A stretch of DNA of 64,000 nt from Isoetes taiwanensis (GCA_021234155.1 JAJEKV010000061.1:7673013-7737012); one strand, 5' to 3'; shown: positions 33,340-44,090, counted from the stretch's first letter. Made by a program: numbers and translations. Notes: generated by a model from the sequence alone, not told the origin.

Positions 33340-34845
33340 GTGGAAGGGTAGCAAGTTGTCCATGGCACGTAGGATCACTATTGCCAAGTCACTTACTTTG
33401 TAGCACTCATGTGTATACAAAGATCGTGACGTTAGCTCCCGAGAGTAAGATAGAGGCTTTGGATAAGATTGTTCAAATTTTGTGTGGGGCGGGATGATGA
33501 AGGGGCGGTTGTTAAAGTGGCTTGGTGGAGTGTTCCGCCCCGAGGAGGATGGGGGCTTGGCCATTCCGGATTTGGCACCGCATAGTAAGGTGTTGGTCTC
33601 CAAGTTTGTTTGGAGCATTCCGCAGATGGAGCATCTTCTCCCGGGTGCGATCGTTGTTGCAGTCTTTTTCGCCATTGTGTGGTGTTTGGGAAGCCGTCGG
33701 TGCATGTGGAGTTGCCCTGGGCACTGTTATATGGTCTCCGGCCTTTCCCACATGCATCCCCTTTTCTCACGGGTGGGTGCCGCGGGCTTGGGATCATGTG
33801 CGGTGCTCTTCCAGCTAGATTATGCCTCGGTTTATCACCATCTTCTCCTTTCTTGTGGGGGTTCTACCCCTACAAGACTTGTTCTTGGCTGCCACCGTGC
33901 ATGCTCGGATGCAGCCCGTTGGAGGCGAGCTCGCTGTGCTCATCTTGGAGGATTGGTATTGGGGTGGTCGGGCCTAGCTTCATGGGAGTTCTTTCGAAGC
34001 TCGCTTTCCTGAGGGGCGCTGGACCGGGCTATCCGGGAACAAGTGGCGGGGAGTATTCTGTTACACATACCTATAGTCCCTCGGGGATGATGTGGTGGTG
34101 CAGGTTTGGAAGGTTCATCCCGATATTGTGTCTTCTTATTTTGTGCGATCTTGTTACCGGGTGCCGGCTATTCATGACACACCGCCCCTTCGTGCAAGTG
34201 GTCTCTGCAGCCTTCGGGTTCGATGGCGCCTTCGGTTTGACGTGGACATGGAGCTCACTTCCCCAATGAAGGTTAGGGTGCTTCGCGGGCGTGTGGTGCA
34301 TCGCGTATCGGGGTGAATGCCCTTGTGAGTCGGGCTTTAGGCCGGGTGTGAGCCTCTCGCCCTTTGTTGTGCCCTTCATCGCGTGAGACTGTGGGAGCAT
34401 TATTCCGGTTTTATGCCCTCATTTGCAGGCCGCAGGGGATTGGGTTAGGGCTACATTCGGTGAGATTGACTAGCCGCGGCTTGCCGCTTCCACGGTATCC
34501 CGGTGCTTGGCGCTCTTGCGACAAAGAAGCCTTGCATCCATTGGCTTTGGTTGGTGTGGCTGATTTGGAAGCTGGCGCTAGCTTGTGGATCTTTCAGGGG
34601 ATTGGCTGCTACCTGCAGCCTCTCTAATTCCTCGACTTCGGTACAAGCTATTTCAAAGCTTTACGGGTGTTCCGGGATTAGTAGAGCGGTTTGCCATTTG
34701 GCGGGACTTCTTGGGTGTTGTAGATAGTGATGGTAGGTTTGTACAAGATGGAGAGTTGCGCTTTTTCTGGCGGAGATTGTTGTGGAGGGTCGAGGTATCG
34801 CTGTCTCTTTGGGGCAGTTCTCCTTCCTCCTCACTTGCTTTGTAA
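33340..34845 (+). pseudogene. LINE ORF2: C-terminal (thumb/zf-RVT) region
   Basis: Frames give a mutated W-K-G-S-K-L-S-M-A-R-R-I-T-I-A-K-S (about 33,340-33,395), then F-R-P-E-E-D-G-G-L-A-I-P-D-L (33,534-33,575). The latter is equivalent to the G-G-L-G-I-x-x-L landmark of plant LINEs, followed by a V-S-K-F-V-W stretch. Beyond about 34,000 the zf-RVT region is too decayed for its Cys residues to be assigned. It ends about 40 bp before the poly-A. Confidence 0.7.
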
Positions 34846-34884
34846 CATTACCATTCTTTTAATATATTGATGACACAGTTCTTC

Positions 34885-34898
34885 AAAAAAAAAAAAAA
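34885..34898 (+). other. LINE poly-A tail
   Basis: A 14-nt A-run ends the GC-rich LINE body, and AT-rich sequence follows. The next bases gtaacattct also occur at about 25,126 but this is too short and poorly placed to prove a target duplication. Confidence 0.75.
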
Positions 34899-34899
34899 G

Positions 34900-35840
34900 T
34901 AACATTCTCACAAACTGAAATTATAAGAAAAATGTTTGAAATAACCCAAAACACTTAGTGCTTGCAGTCTCAGCCAGGAAGAAGCAGGTTTCAACATCAG
35001 CAATGTGACAGTAACCACATGGACAATATGTTCCTAGCTGAATCCTGGCAAGTATATTTCAGCCCACATCAACCCACATAAAGCTATCTAGAAAAACATG
35101 CTAGCTCCTACGTTTAGGGACTAAATTGTAATATGGGCAACCAAAAAAAAAGTGGTCCTGAAAATATATGGACTAATCAAAATGCCCTTCTGCATACTCC
35201 TGGATACCTTTTAAGTTGAAAGTTTTAGTCACCAAGTACCAGAATACTTCTTGCAAATTTGACTTTGGCATAACCTGTTATAAATTACATGAAGCAAATG
35301 AAGAATCGATAGCTTGATCAGACCTTGGAGCATAAATCATTTTTCTATTTGCTCATGCACGAGACATACAAATTCATCAAGGAGGACTTTGACCTGAACA
35401 AATAGTCGCTTGTACAAATTCAACCATCTTCAAATGTTTCTCTGGGCTTTTCATCACACCAATCGGCTAGTTATGCCAACTGGAAACCCTTCGACGCAGT
35501 AGGCTAATCTTAGACATGCATTCTGGTTATAAAAGAAAACAGAAACGTGGCTTGAAGCAAGAGAAAATCATCAATATTAACATCTGCAAATCATGATCTG
35601 CAATAACGTGTACGCCTCCATGTCATTTATTGGCCATAATTGCTAGCATGCCTTTGCAAAGTTCTTCTATTTAAAAGCCTACAACGTCAGAAAGTTTATC
35701 TTAAGCTCCATATGAGTTCCTTAAAGCTTACGAACAGGTCTTTGACATCAAAGCAATAGACATGGAATAGGTAATATCGGATAAACAGCTTCCCTCATGG
35801 TTTTTGTTGTGAATCTGTAAGAGGCAGTGCAGGTGCCACT
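34900..35840. other. AT-rich intergenic sequence
   Basis: No frame over about 60 codons and no recognisable element. Confidence 0.45.
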
Positions 35841-35849
35841 GCCCTAGTT

Positions 35850-36380
35850 ATGAATTCTGCCAATCTCCCAAACGAGACCTTGATCCTGGATTTTTATGCA
35901 AACCCACAGACCGACTCTGAGCTTCTTGTTCACGAGGCCTGCAAAGGGACACAGAAAAGGAAAAGGATGGGGTTAAGAACCACCTGCTTGAAGCTGGATT
36001 TGGGGCTATCGGATTTGGAGTTGTTGCCCTTTGCAAGGGCAGGGCCCTGCCTGCTGCTGAAAATCATACCGGCGATTGTATCCTGGAATAGGTAGACTCC
36101 GGTAACAAGAACATTGCTGTTGCCCATGCAAACAAAGCACAAATGCCCAGCTAGATTCCATCGCTAGATTCTAGGCAAATAAAGCATAAATGTTGTTGCT
36201 GCTGTTATCCATCGCTAGATTCCGTTTTCCGAGACGATTTGGACTCAGACTGTGTACTGGAAGAATGGGAGGCTTGGGGAGAAATCTCTGTTGGATAATA
36301 AAGAAGAGAAGCCTGATTTGAAGAAGCCCAAGATTGAAATAGTTGAGAATACGGCGCCTCTGCAAGGTGTTTAGGTTAAT
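35850..36380 (+). other. Coding-like fragments, unidentified
   Basis: An 81-codon frame starts at 35,850. A frame without ATG over about 36,216-36,372 reads G-R-L-G-E-K-S-L-L-D-N-K-E-E-K-P-D-L-K-K and is markedly charged. Composition differs from the AT-rich surroundings, as in decayed exons or transposon ORFs. No family recognised. Confidence 0.25.
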
Positions 36381-36599
36381 TTATCCCATGTTTTTACCCC
36401 TTTTGGAGTACCATTGCAACTTGAAGTAGAAAGAAGCCCCATTGCCCCATTGCCGGAACTAGAACGGATAAGCATCAAACAATCAAACATTCAAACCTTA
36501 CCACGTGTCGAGGTGAGGACTTCTCAAACAAATTCCATCTTTTTGGGGACCTTGTGTGGTGGCCCAGACCGTCAGTCCTACCACATCGATTCTGAGCCG

Positions 36600-36765
36600 G
36601 GGGTTAGGATCGTCTAATGGATGCTAGGATGCTGTTGTATTATGATAATGATGATAGGTTGTTGATGGTGCCTCACCCTTCGTGATGAGTGTTTATATTG
36701 ATTACGATATTTGATACTTGTGCTGACATTACATGCTTCCGCAGTGAGATCAATTTTAGGAAGAC
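36600..36765 (+). repeat. Dispersed repeat fragment similar to 63.72-63.86 kb
   Basis: It shares ordered blocks with 63,720-63,860: cacccttcgtg, tttat.ttgatt, a tgtgctgaca/tgtgctaaca block, then gcttccgc followed by a purine-rich segment. The similarity is modest but collinear over about 110 bp. The sequence type (GC-rich cacccttcgtg followed by AT-rich, then cgcttccgcg) suggests an LTR or retrotransposon untranslated region. Confidence 0.45.
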
Positions 36766-37155
36766 AGGGAAGACACACCCTTCTTCCGCATCATCTCTAG
36801 AGCACTACCAGCAGTTGATGCCATATAGGCGGCCTCTTGTTGATCTGAGGGATTGGCAAAAGGGGATCTCCCTGGCTCATACGATGGGAGTACCGTATAA
36901 GTTAGGGAGACGTCGCGGTATAGCTCTTTCATTGTGGACCACTCACCATAACATTTACAATAGTGGTCGATACTAGTTCAAGCAAAAAATGCTCACTTTC
37001 AAGCATATTTTACTTAAGTTGAAGCAATTATATTTGGAAATGGTTGAAGGGAAAAAGTTTGAAGCAAAAAAGAAGTTTTTTTGGCATGACCATTATGCAC
37101 TTATAAAATAGAGCAAGGAAAGAAGGCGACATGTTCAAGCAAAATAGAGCAAAAT

Positions 37156-37411
37156 TGTCGACCACAATTGGCCGGAGCTTTCTGGTCGGATCTACCTCTG
37201 GGATCCACACGAAGAAAGCTGGCTAGGACATGTTAAACCCGAGCTTTCGAGTCGAGGCTTCAAGGCTATGTGGCCATCGGGAGGTTTCCATGCTAAAATA
37301 GGGCTGCATCGTTATAGGGTTAGATCTGCGGCTTCTGGTTTGATCTTTAAGGCAAGAGGTTCAGATCAGACCATGATATACTTGCGTCCGGGCAAGTTCT
37401 GGGAACTCTAA
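37156..37411 (+). other. Open frame without ATG, unidentified
   Basis: An 84-codon open stretch reads W-P-E-L-S-G-R-I-Y-L-W-D-P-H-E-E-S-W-L-G, then G-G-F-H-A-K-I-G-L-H-R-Y-R, and ends L-R-P-G-K-F-W-E-L stop. It is balanced and protein-like (Trp, charged and hydrophobic residues interspersed) and so more likely ancient coding sequence than chance. It may belong with the 166-aa frame 190 bp downstream. Family unknown. Confidence 0.3.
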
Positions 37412-37597
37412 AGACCTCTTTATTATGAGATGAAGTCAAGATTTGGGCCGCTTCATTTTAGCCTTTGATTGCGGGAAAGGAGAGATGGGCACTCGTGAGT
37501 ATGGCGCTTAGGGTTGCCAGCGTCTGTTCTTGTAAGGTTTGTTATCAGGTCAGGGGCTGGATTTGGGCCTGTGTGATTTCGGCCACTTTTAGTAGAG

Positions 37598-38098
37598 ATG
37601 GGGAAGACAGATATTGCTCCAGCTTCTAAGGCTGCAGCAAAACGGCGTGAAGCTATTGCCAGTTTGGTGATACATGATCCCCCAGTTACTGTGCAAAAAG
37701 AGGTAAATAATTCAGTTGGAAATTCTTTGCCATCATTGGTGATTGCTCCAGGGGTTCTTGAAGAAAGGGATTTTCCTCCTTTGCAAGGCGCTGCAAGTAA
37801 GGGAGTGAAAGTTAATGGGAATTCACATCAACCAGGTACAGATTCCGGTCCTAATGTAGTTCCTCAGCCCCAGGCAAATGATAGTGCTTGGAAGTCATCT
37901 GATTCTGTTACAAAAGTTTCATATCAAAGATTTAGTGATTGGCTTTGTAAAGATATATCTAGTGTATCTAGAAAGGCAAGGGTAGCAACTGCTTTACAGG
38001 TATTGTCTGAAGGGAGTAAGGATGAGTTGTCCGCAATCTTGGACACATTGAAAGCTCGACAGACTCAGCTTCAACAACAATTTTTGGGTTGCCCCTAG
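37598..38098 (+). CDS. Unidentified 166-aa protein; possible LINE ORF1-like N-terminus
   Basis: This is an intact frame with ATG in good context (gagatggggaag). The N-terminus is basic and Ala-rich (A-S-K-A-A-A-K-R-R-E-A). The middle is Ser/Pro/Gly/Asn-rich and probably disordered, with E-R-D-F-P-P-L-Q, a phrase frequent in retroelement ORF1 proteins. A folded C-terminal segment contains F-S-D-W-L-C-K and R-K-A-R-V-A-T-A-L-Q-V-L, then a helix ending in L-K-A-R-Q-T-Q-L-Q-Q-Q. The F-S-D-W..A-R-V-x-x-A-L pattern recurs in the LINE ORF1 at 26.2 kb. It is one of very few undamaged frames here. It could be a host gene or a retroelement fragment. Confidence 0.45.
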   Translation: MGKTDIAPASKAAAKRREAIASLVIHDPPVTVQKEVNNSVGNSLPSLVIAPGVLEERDFPPLQGAASKGVKVNGNSHQPGTDSGPNVVPQPQANDSAWKSSDSVTKVSYQRFSDWLCKDISSVSRKARVATALQVLSEGSKDELSAILDTLKARQTQLQQQFLGCP

Positions 38099-38473
38099 GG
38101 GGGCAAACCCTCGTTTATGTGGGTATTAGGGCATATCCAGGTATATGCCGGCATATGCCTAGCATATACTGGTGACTGCTAAAAACTGGCTGGTGCCTGT
38201 AAGTGCTCGGTCATCCAGCCCATTCCTTCGCAGGCGTGGCTATGGCGCACCTTGTTTATTTTTTATGCCCTGTTTTTTTCTCTAAGTTTTTGCCTGTTCA
38301 TCCTCTGGTTTTTGCCCGTTCATCGCCATAGCCACTCTTTGAAGCTTCTTTCCGGTAGTATGAAGCAACGACAGCAATTTTCAAGTGCCTGCTCTGCTGT
38401 GGGATTTAGTATCTGGCCTTCCCATCTCCCATATGAAGCCTATCTGAAGGGGGAGGTTAGCAAGTCGATCACG

Positions 38474-39705
38474 TCATGAGTGCTGTTCCTTCGGGGCTTG
38501 GTAAGGAGGAATGGCTAGCCATGTTACCACGTGCACTAGTAGCTGGCTTTGTGAAAACAGATAAAGAATTTCAGCGGAAAGGTTTGTTGAAACCTCATAT
38601 ATATGGATATTGCTGGTTTTAGATGCTTATGGCCAATATCTCTTCTTCAGAGCAATCATCTGGCACCACAGTCACATTTGTGATCATCGATAGATGGACG
38701 AGCATTTGGCTTCGTTGGAGATTCCAGGAGTATATTGGACTCTGAAGGAGGGATCACCACATTGACTGTTGATCATAGATTGGAAGTAAATGTTGAAGAG
38801 GAAGCACTTCCCTTGAAACCTGCTCTTTTGTTCCAACATATATTGGGTCAAGTCTTTTAACATTTATGGAGATATTATAGGAGAGAACGTGTCACTAGCG
38901 GTGGGGAGGTTGGAAGGCTGAAAATCGTTGGTGGGGCTGAGGTAACATGTTTATGCATTGCTTTGGGTATCTCGTGGATTTGTTGTAATATTGGCCATAT
39001 AATGAAGCTTTATGTGTTAAGCATCTCGGTGCGATATATTCTCCATGTGTCTCTTTCTTATTTCAATCCTCTATATATTTTATCTTCTTAACCTTTTTTT
39101 TTTTTTTCTGTTTTAGATTGGTCCATTGAGATGCGGGCGTGGGGTCTTTGCTTATCAAGATCAATTGGTGACATGGATGTTGGCGAAGTTCATTGTCCCC
39201 GTACCTTTTGTGAAGCAAATCAAGGTATACATATGACATCTTTATTGTGACACATCCCTCCCTTCTTACAACATCGATTCTTTGATTACTATGTACAAGA
39301 TAATGTTGTGGTTATGGTAGAAGGCTTGACAAGGTTGTGACATGTTTAAACAAATTTCCTCTTTTCTCGGTGGAAGGCTAATCATTGCATCCGATGGTGT
39401 TTGGGATGCTCGTACAATCTTTGCCGAGGACTACCTATAGAGATTGCGTACCAAGCAAGTTGTCAAGGTATGTAAATGGTCTTGATATTTGCTTCATGTA
39501 TGTTCAGAGCAAAATTTATGTAACATTTTTAAAATGTATAATACAGGAAGCATTAAGATCAAGAGGGTTAAGGGATGACACTACTTGCTTGGTTGCTTTC
39601 AGCTTTAAAAAGCAAGCACAGAACTCATCTTCAAAATCACAAGGGTCCAGTGAACCTGGAAAAGTTGTTGAAATCTTTGAGGAGGGCTCGCAATGCTTTT
39701 CTTAG
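38474..39705 (+). pseudogene. PP2C-type protein phosphatase, decayed, introns retained
   Basis: Exon-like blocks in order are H-V-M-S-A-V-P-S-G-L-G-K-E-E-W-L then L-P-R-A-L-V-A-G-F-V-K-T-D-K-E-F-Q (38,474-38,580), S-G-T-T-V-T-F-V-I-I-D (38,658-38,690), T-L-T-V-D-H-R-L-E (38,761-38,788), T-S-G-G-E-V-G-R-L (38,894-38,920), then S-I-G-D-M-D-V-G-E near 39,160-39,190, G-R-L-I-I-A-S-D-G-V-W-D-A (39,373-39,411) and E-A-L-R-S-R-G-L-R-D-D-T-T-C-L-V (39,548-39,595). These are PP2C motifs, including metal-binding Asp residues (S-D-G and R-D-D-T). Blocks are separated by intron-like AT-rich DNA (a T-run and ttttag acceptor before 39,116). Several frameshifts and a stop are present. Retained introns mean a duplicated or degraded gene, not a processed copy. 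The N-terminal D-G-H region is missing. Confidence 0.85.
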
Positions 39706-39929
39706 AAAGGTCCAGTGTTTCTTGTCTTTTGCTGATTATGTTTTTTGTGGCATATTTAGTATACACAATTATCCAAAATTGGGTTGCAGTTGAAGCCAGG
39801 TTATGCAAATTTTTTGCTAGATTTTACACTAGCTGGTTTTTAGATTCCCATTTGGAATGAAACTTGTGTTAAGCAAACACAAAAAACAATACTCTAGGCA
39901 TAAAACTCAGAAGCGCTTGCACTTATGCT

Positions 39930-40490
39930 TTGGATTATCAAATACCTGCCATAGTTAAACGTATAAACCATGTATCTTACAAACATGCAGGGGCTGGATC
40001 TCTGTTAGTGTCATGTGTGCATAAACAAAAAAGCCTGGGATTTGTGGTTCAAACTGAAGTTCTGAGCCAAATTAAGGCTTTATTTGTTCTTTGTTTTTCT
40101 GATTATCTGATATGTATTCATCTTAACAGATTGGGCTCTAGGTTTTGTTTGGGGATCAAGAGTCTTGCATCAGGCGATATGCCGACAAGTCTTGCTAGAG
40201 ATGAAGGAATTCCACTCCATGTGGGCACTATTTTCACCGGCAAATTCAGGATTATCTCAAGGTCCCCTTCTATATGTCAGCTTGTAAAAGAGAAAAGGAT
40301 GCTATGGAGGGAAAATCGAACAACAGCCAGTTCCTATGGCATGGTAAAGTCGTGTCTATGGGTTGCTCATGTTGGATTTGTCCTGGGGGATCCCACATTT
40401 TGTAAAGTAGGTACATATTATACTTGGTTATCATTGGCTTCAAATACATATTACAGAGTATTAGCTTATGGTCCTTTCAGACTCGATTGA
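39930..40490 (+). other. Open frame of 186 codons, unidentified
   Basis: An uninterrupted frame from ATG to stop, Cys/Leu/Ser-rich, with a hydrophobic stretch (A-L-F-V-L-C-F-S-D-Y-L-I-C-I-H-L). No domain is recognised. It follows the PP2C remnant by about 220 bp but resembles no PP2C part. It is long for AT-rich DNA, so it may be a decayed exon set or chance. Confidence 0.2.
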
Positions 40491-40499
40491 TTCATTACC

Positions 40500-41500
40500 T
40501 TTGAGTTCAGCCTCTTGGCAAGGAAGGGGCTATCAAATTTCTTACGACATATCAGAAGTGGCCAAGGAATGTGAAGAACACATCCATTAAATTGGATATA
40601 GTTTGGCGCCTCAAGTTTTCTTGTGCACAGTGTTTATGGAGTGTATCCTTTTTTAATATTGGCCTAATCAATCTCTGATCGATAGCCTCACTCAAATCAC
40701 TCAAATGATGTATAATGCTGAAGGGAATAATGATTATTTAATAGCACAAGGACAGCCGATTGAATGTTTAGAGTTATCCATGTACTTTACAAGGAATTGC
40801 AAAACAGGGATAGACATGAAAGTGTCTTTTGTGTTCACGTGGTTATGCTTTATTCTTTTGTTTTGAGGCAATATACAGTTATCACACTAACTCCAAACTC
40901 TTTGCCTATCGTGCATGTTAGATGTTTAACAGAAAGGACATTTGTTCTAAAAAGCGCAAGAGCATTGATTTAAAAGCGCAGCAGACCGGCGATCATGGGA
41001 GCCTTTGTGCCCCACACTTATCACATACTGTTTGCAATTTTGTGGTCCAAGCATCTTGCGGACTTAAACAACATTCTTTATTATGGTTCATATGTTTTAT
41101 GTTGCAACATCAGTCTTGTGGCCGCCATTCATACCGTTTGGTGTCTGAAGTTGGGATGTCACACTCTCTATCCACGACAATAAATTTGGTCTATCCTTTT
41201 TCATGCATTCAAAAAATTGTTGGGCTTTGCCCATTTAACAGGGCCCATAACAGGGCCCTCCAATCATAATCATGTTCTTGTTTACAAGCGGTAACATTTT
41301 TTTGCCTCTTGACCACGGATATATTATATTCAAGGGAATGGATATTGCATCCCATCAAATCAAATAGCTCACATTAGAGCCCAAATTAGGCCATCGGAAG
41401 ATGAAATATCCTTGGTTATGTAATAGCCACTTAAGTTATTGCAATTAAAAGCAATTCTAATCATAAAAAATGCTGGAGATTATTTATTAGCCACGTATCA
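40500..41500. other. Unassigned sequence
   Basis: A short open piece near 40,500-40,620 reads K-E-G-A-I-K-F-L-T-T-Y-Q-K-W-P-R-N-V and is unidentified. Nothing else supported. Confidence 0.35.
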
Positions 41501-41510
41501 TCCAGATGTC

Positions 41511-41569
41511 CTTAGATAATAATCAAGATAAAATGATGGCCTTAGATAATAATCAAGATAAAATGATGA
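41511..41569. repeat. 30-bp tandem duplication
   Basis: The string cttagataataatcaagata with the following aaaatgatg occurs at 41,511 and 41,541, identical over about 28 bp. Confidence 0.9.
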
Positions 41570-41772
41570 TGATAAGTCAAGTTTTGATTGAATATACATG
41601 CAACCACTTCAAAATAATCAGAAAAATACATAATGTCAATATTGAAATGCTTAAACATGATCCATTACAGTTGCTTTCAAATACAGGCCGATTTTGCTAG
41701 CTGTAGATGGGCAAAGGGATTTTGGCTGGCAACAGATACTGCATAATCGATTTATAGATCAATGGATTGAAT

Positions 41773-41960
41773 TGAATGATTTTTATCGTCCACGAAGATT
41801 AATCGGCCTATGGGATACAAAAGCGGTGCACAACAGACGTATTATTGTCCGGATTAAAAAACCCACATAAATAAGAATGCTAACAAATTGTATAAATATA
41901 TGACTTGAAATATTGTAGTACATATTAAGATTGTGTCCGAGGACATAGCTGAGCTCACAT
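41773..41960 (-). repeat. LTR-like dispersed repeat, copy B
   Basis: Collinear with copy A at 8,790-9,035. Shared blocks are attttt.atcgtccac, aatcggcctatggga, ttattgtccgg, attaaaaaaccc, aataagaatgct and tccgaggacatagctga. Copy B lacks about 35 bp around the catggtttttccctcg core. The two are clearly diverged, so old. Confidence 0.6.
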
Positions 41961-41974
41961 ATGCATGACCTCTT

Positions 41975-43370
41975 GAAGATATGATCTCAGCAACCGCCGT
42001 GCTCAATATCACATGCGCACTGGATGGTTGAGCATGAGCAACTCAACATAGCGTGCCCGGATGTGATCATATGCCGTACAACTCTAAGGAGTGTGTAGAT
42101 ACAAGAGCAAGGATGTTGAAATGCAGTGCAAATTCGCTTGTGCCTCAAGAGATGAGACAAAATCCTGTTGGCGAGGAGCATCAACTGGAATCAGAGTTCA
42201 TGCACAAGTGGCAAGCAGATATTGCTGCTGCGGGAGTCGAGAGCATAAAGGAGGGTTCCAAGCCGAGGCTATACTAGTGTTCTTCCACATACACAAGCAG
42301 CAGTTGTCACAAGGGGCTCATATGCCATATAGCTCGAAATCTTGCACTGTTTTAACAGTTCTTCTTTTGATATGAGAGGAGGGAAGTTACTGAAAGAAGA
42401 TGAGGCACTCAGAACATACAGACTTGGATAATAGGGAATTAAAAAACTAAGAAGGTACATTGGATTGTACATTATTTTATGACTGGACAGATGGTCAAAA
42501 TAAAATATCTCTTTATTCTATCTCTTGCTAAATAGACCTGCTCAACTTCATTGTCGCACATACTATGGAAGCCCTAGCATCTTATAGCTCTTTGAACACC
42601 CATCATGGCATTTCTCAAATCCTTCATGACCGGTCAGTCCAAAGAAACCCATGCATTATTTACGTCCAATCAGTTCAAAGAAACCCATGCATCATTTATG
42701 GCATATTTTGAGAGAGTTCCTAGTTGGATTTTTATTCCTTGGATATCGCAAGTAATGCTGCCAGTTGCGTATCCACTAATTTATGGTAGAACATCTTATT
42801 GCATAATTGTTGACCTTTTTTCTGACCATAATGAAAGGTGCGTCTTCCTCTAAAGATGTCCTGTTAGCTACTAGATATTCTGTTAGCTACTGGTTGTAGT
42901 GGGACTTGGCCCATTTCTACATTATGTCATTTTCTTCAAAGTACCTTTCCAAGTACGTTAGGCATCTAGAGCTACAGTTCGTCTTTTAGCTTCAATTATT
43001 TAGAATACAACAAAGTCGTATAGAAGTTTGTCTCAGTTCGGATCTTGATTATTGATGAAAGTTCTTGATATTTCACATTTTTTATATAGATCAAATCAGA
43101 GAGAAACAATAAACCCGAAATGTCTGTTGCAAAATTACTCCAGGTCTTGAACCTAAGGCATTTGGGGGAAATAAACTATGCCTAAGGCATTTGGGGAAAA
43201 TAAACTATGATTGGCACAGCATGCTGGTCCTTTATTTTGACGTCTTGGTTTTGTTGCAGAAGCCAAAAGGTATTTCGTTGAAGGATGCTGGCCATAATGG
43301 GCATAGTTAAATGTCTGTGAACACTGTTATCTTTATATATCTTGGTAATATATGCCTGGTTTGGATGAGG
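41975..43370. other. Unassigned sequence with small frames and duplications
   Basis: Frames of 74-94 codons at 42,053-42,375 (+) and 82 codons at 42,605-42,853 (+) have no known domain. The latter contains a short internal repeat (tccaaagaaacccatgca / ttcaaagaaacccatgca). A 29-bp duplication lies at 43,152/43,181 (cctaaggcatttgggg). Confidence 0.4.
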
Positions 43371-43373
43371 GTG

Positions 43374-43520
43374 CTCTATTATTGCCAATAATTTGGTCAC
43401 TCAAAAAGGAAGAAAGAACGTGTGGCCTATATATAACAAGTAATAACTAGGACGTCTCTATTATTGCCAATAATTTGGTCACTCAAAAAGGAAGAAAGAA
43501 CGTGTGGCCTATATAAGGGA
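43374..43520. repeat. 82-bp period duplication carrying TATA-like boxes
   Basis: A 60-bp string beginning ctctattattgccaataatt and ending tgtggcctatata occurs at 43,374 and 43,456, apparently identical. Each copy ends in a TATA-like element (tatatataa near 43,429 and tatataa at 43,510-43,516). After the second copy comes a GC-rich leader-like sequence. Confidence 0.85.
43510..43516 (+). promoter_or_regulatory. Possible TATA box
   Basis: The string tatataa lies upstream of gggagggtcgccattcacggcgcc and, about 60 bp on, of tttttagggtttccatgacg, both resembling plant promoter and leader sequence. The first ATG downstream opens only a short frame, so the transcribed product, if any, is unknown. 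Confidence 0.3.
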
Positions 43521-44090
43521 GGGTCGCCATTCACGGCGCCCGTCCATTGGCGGCCATTAAATTTGTTTTTTTGTGTTTTTAGGGTTTCCATGACGATTTT
43601 GATGGAAGACTCATGCAGCTCCTATGTCGACAAGTGAGGGCTCCGCTTTCACAGCCAAAGAAGATCTTGCCACAGCCATTACATGCGTGTGATTGCATCG
43701 ATTTCTCAGGGGCTCCCTTCCTTGACTTAATTCCCAAAAAGCCCTTCGTATTTTTAAAATTTCCAAAATGCCCTTAAATTTTAAATATTTTCCCAAATAG
43801 CCCCGTATATTTTATAGTTCTGAAATTCGTGTGTTCTTTATTTCACATGTTGCTAAACTCTTTAGCTGCATTTTGGAAGATAAAGGTAGTGCGTTGGCTA
43901 CAGAGGATTTCGTTTCTAAATGTTCAGGGTTATGGTTTTGAATTGACTGTCAAAATATGGCTTTGAACTATGATTTAAGCCACTTCACCCTCCGGCCATG
44001 GAGGGCAACCCTCCGTGCGCAGCACCTTGTTTTTTTAGCACACCAGCCCTACCGGGCCTACAGCCTTTCTTGCAATTCTAGCTAATTTCT

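Larger units (their letters stand above)
25660..34898 (+). mobile_element. L1-like LINE, interrupted by a hAT transposon
   Basis: Order on the + strand is ORF1 (25,672 to about 26,887, resuming at 30,471), ORF2 endonuclease (from about 31,045), reverse transcriptase (about 32,300-33,160), C-terminal region (to about 34,840) and a 14-nt poly-A (34,885-34,898). This is the layout of plant L1-clade non-LTR retrotransposons. All parts carry stops and frameshifts, so it is immobile. The 5' limit is not defined; GC content rises near 25,620-25,670. Removing the hAT insertion (26,896-30,462) leaves about 5.7 kb, a normal LINE size. Confidence 0.85.

Noticed and set aside
25126-34908. gtaacattct at 25,126 and 34,897 as the LINE target-site duplication
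   Set aside because: It is only ten bases. The left copy lies about 500 bp before the GC-rich LINE body begins, in AT-rich DNA with no LINE similarity. It may be chance.
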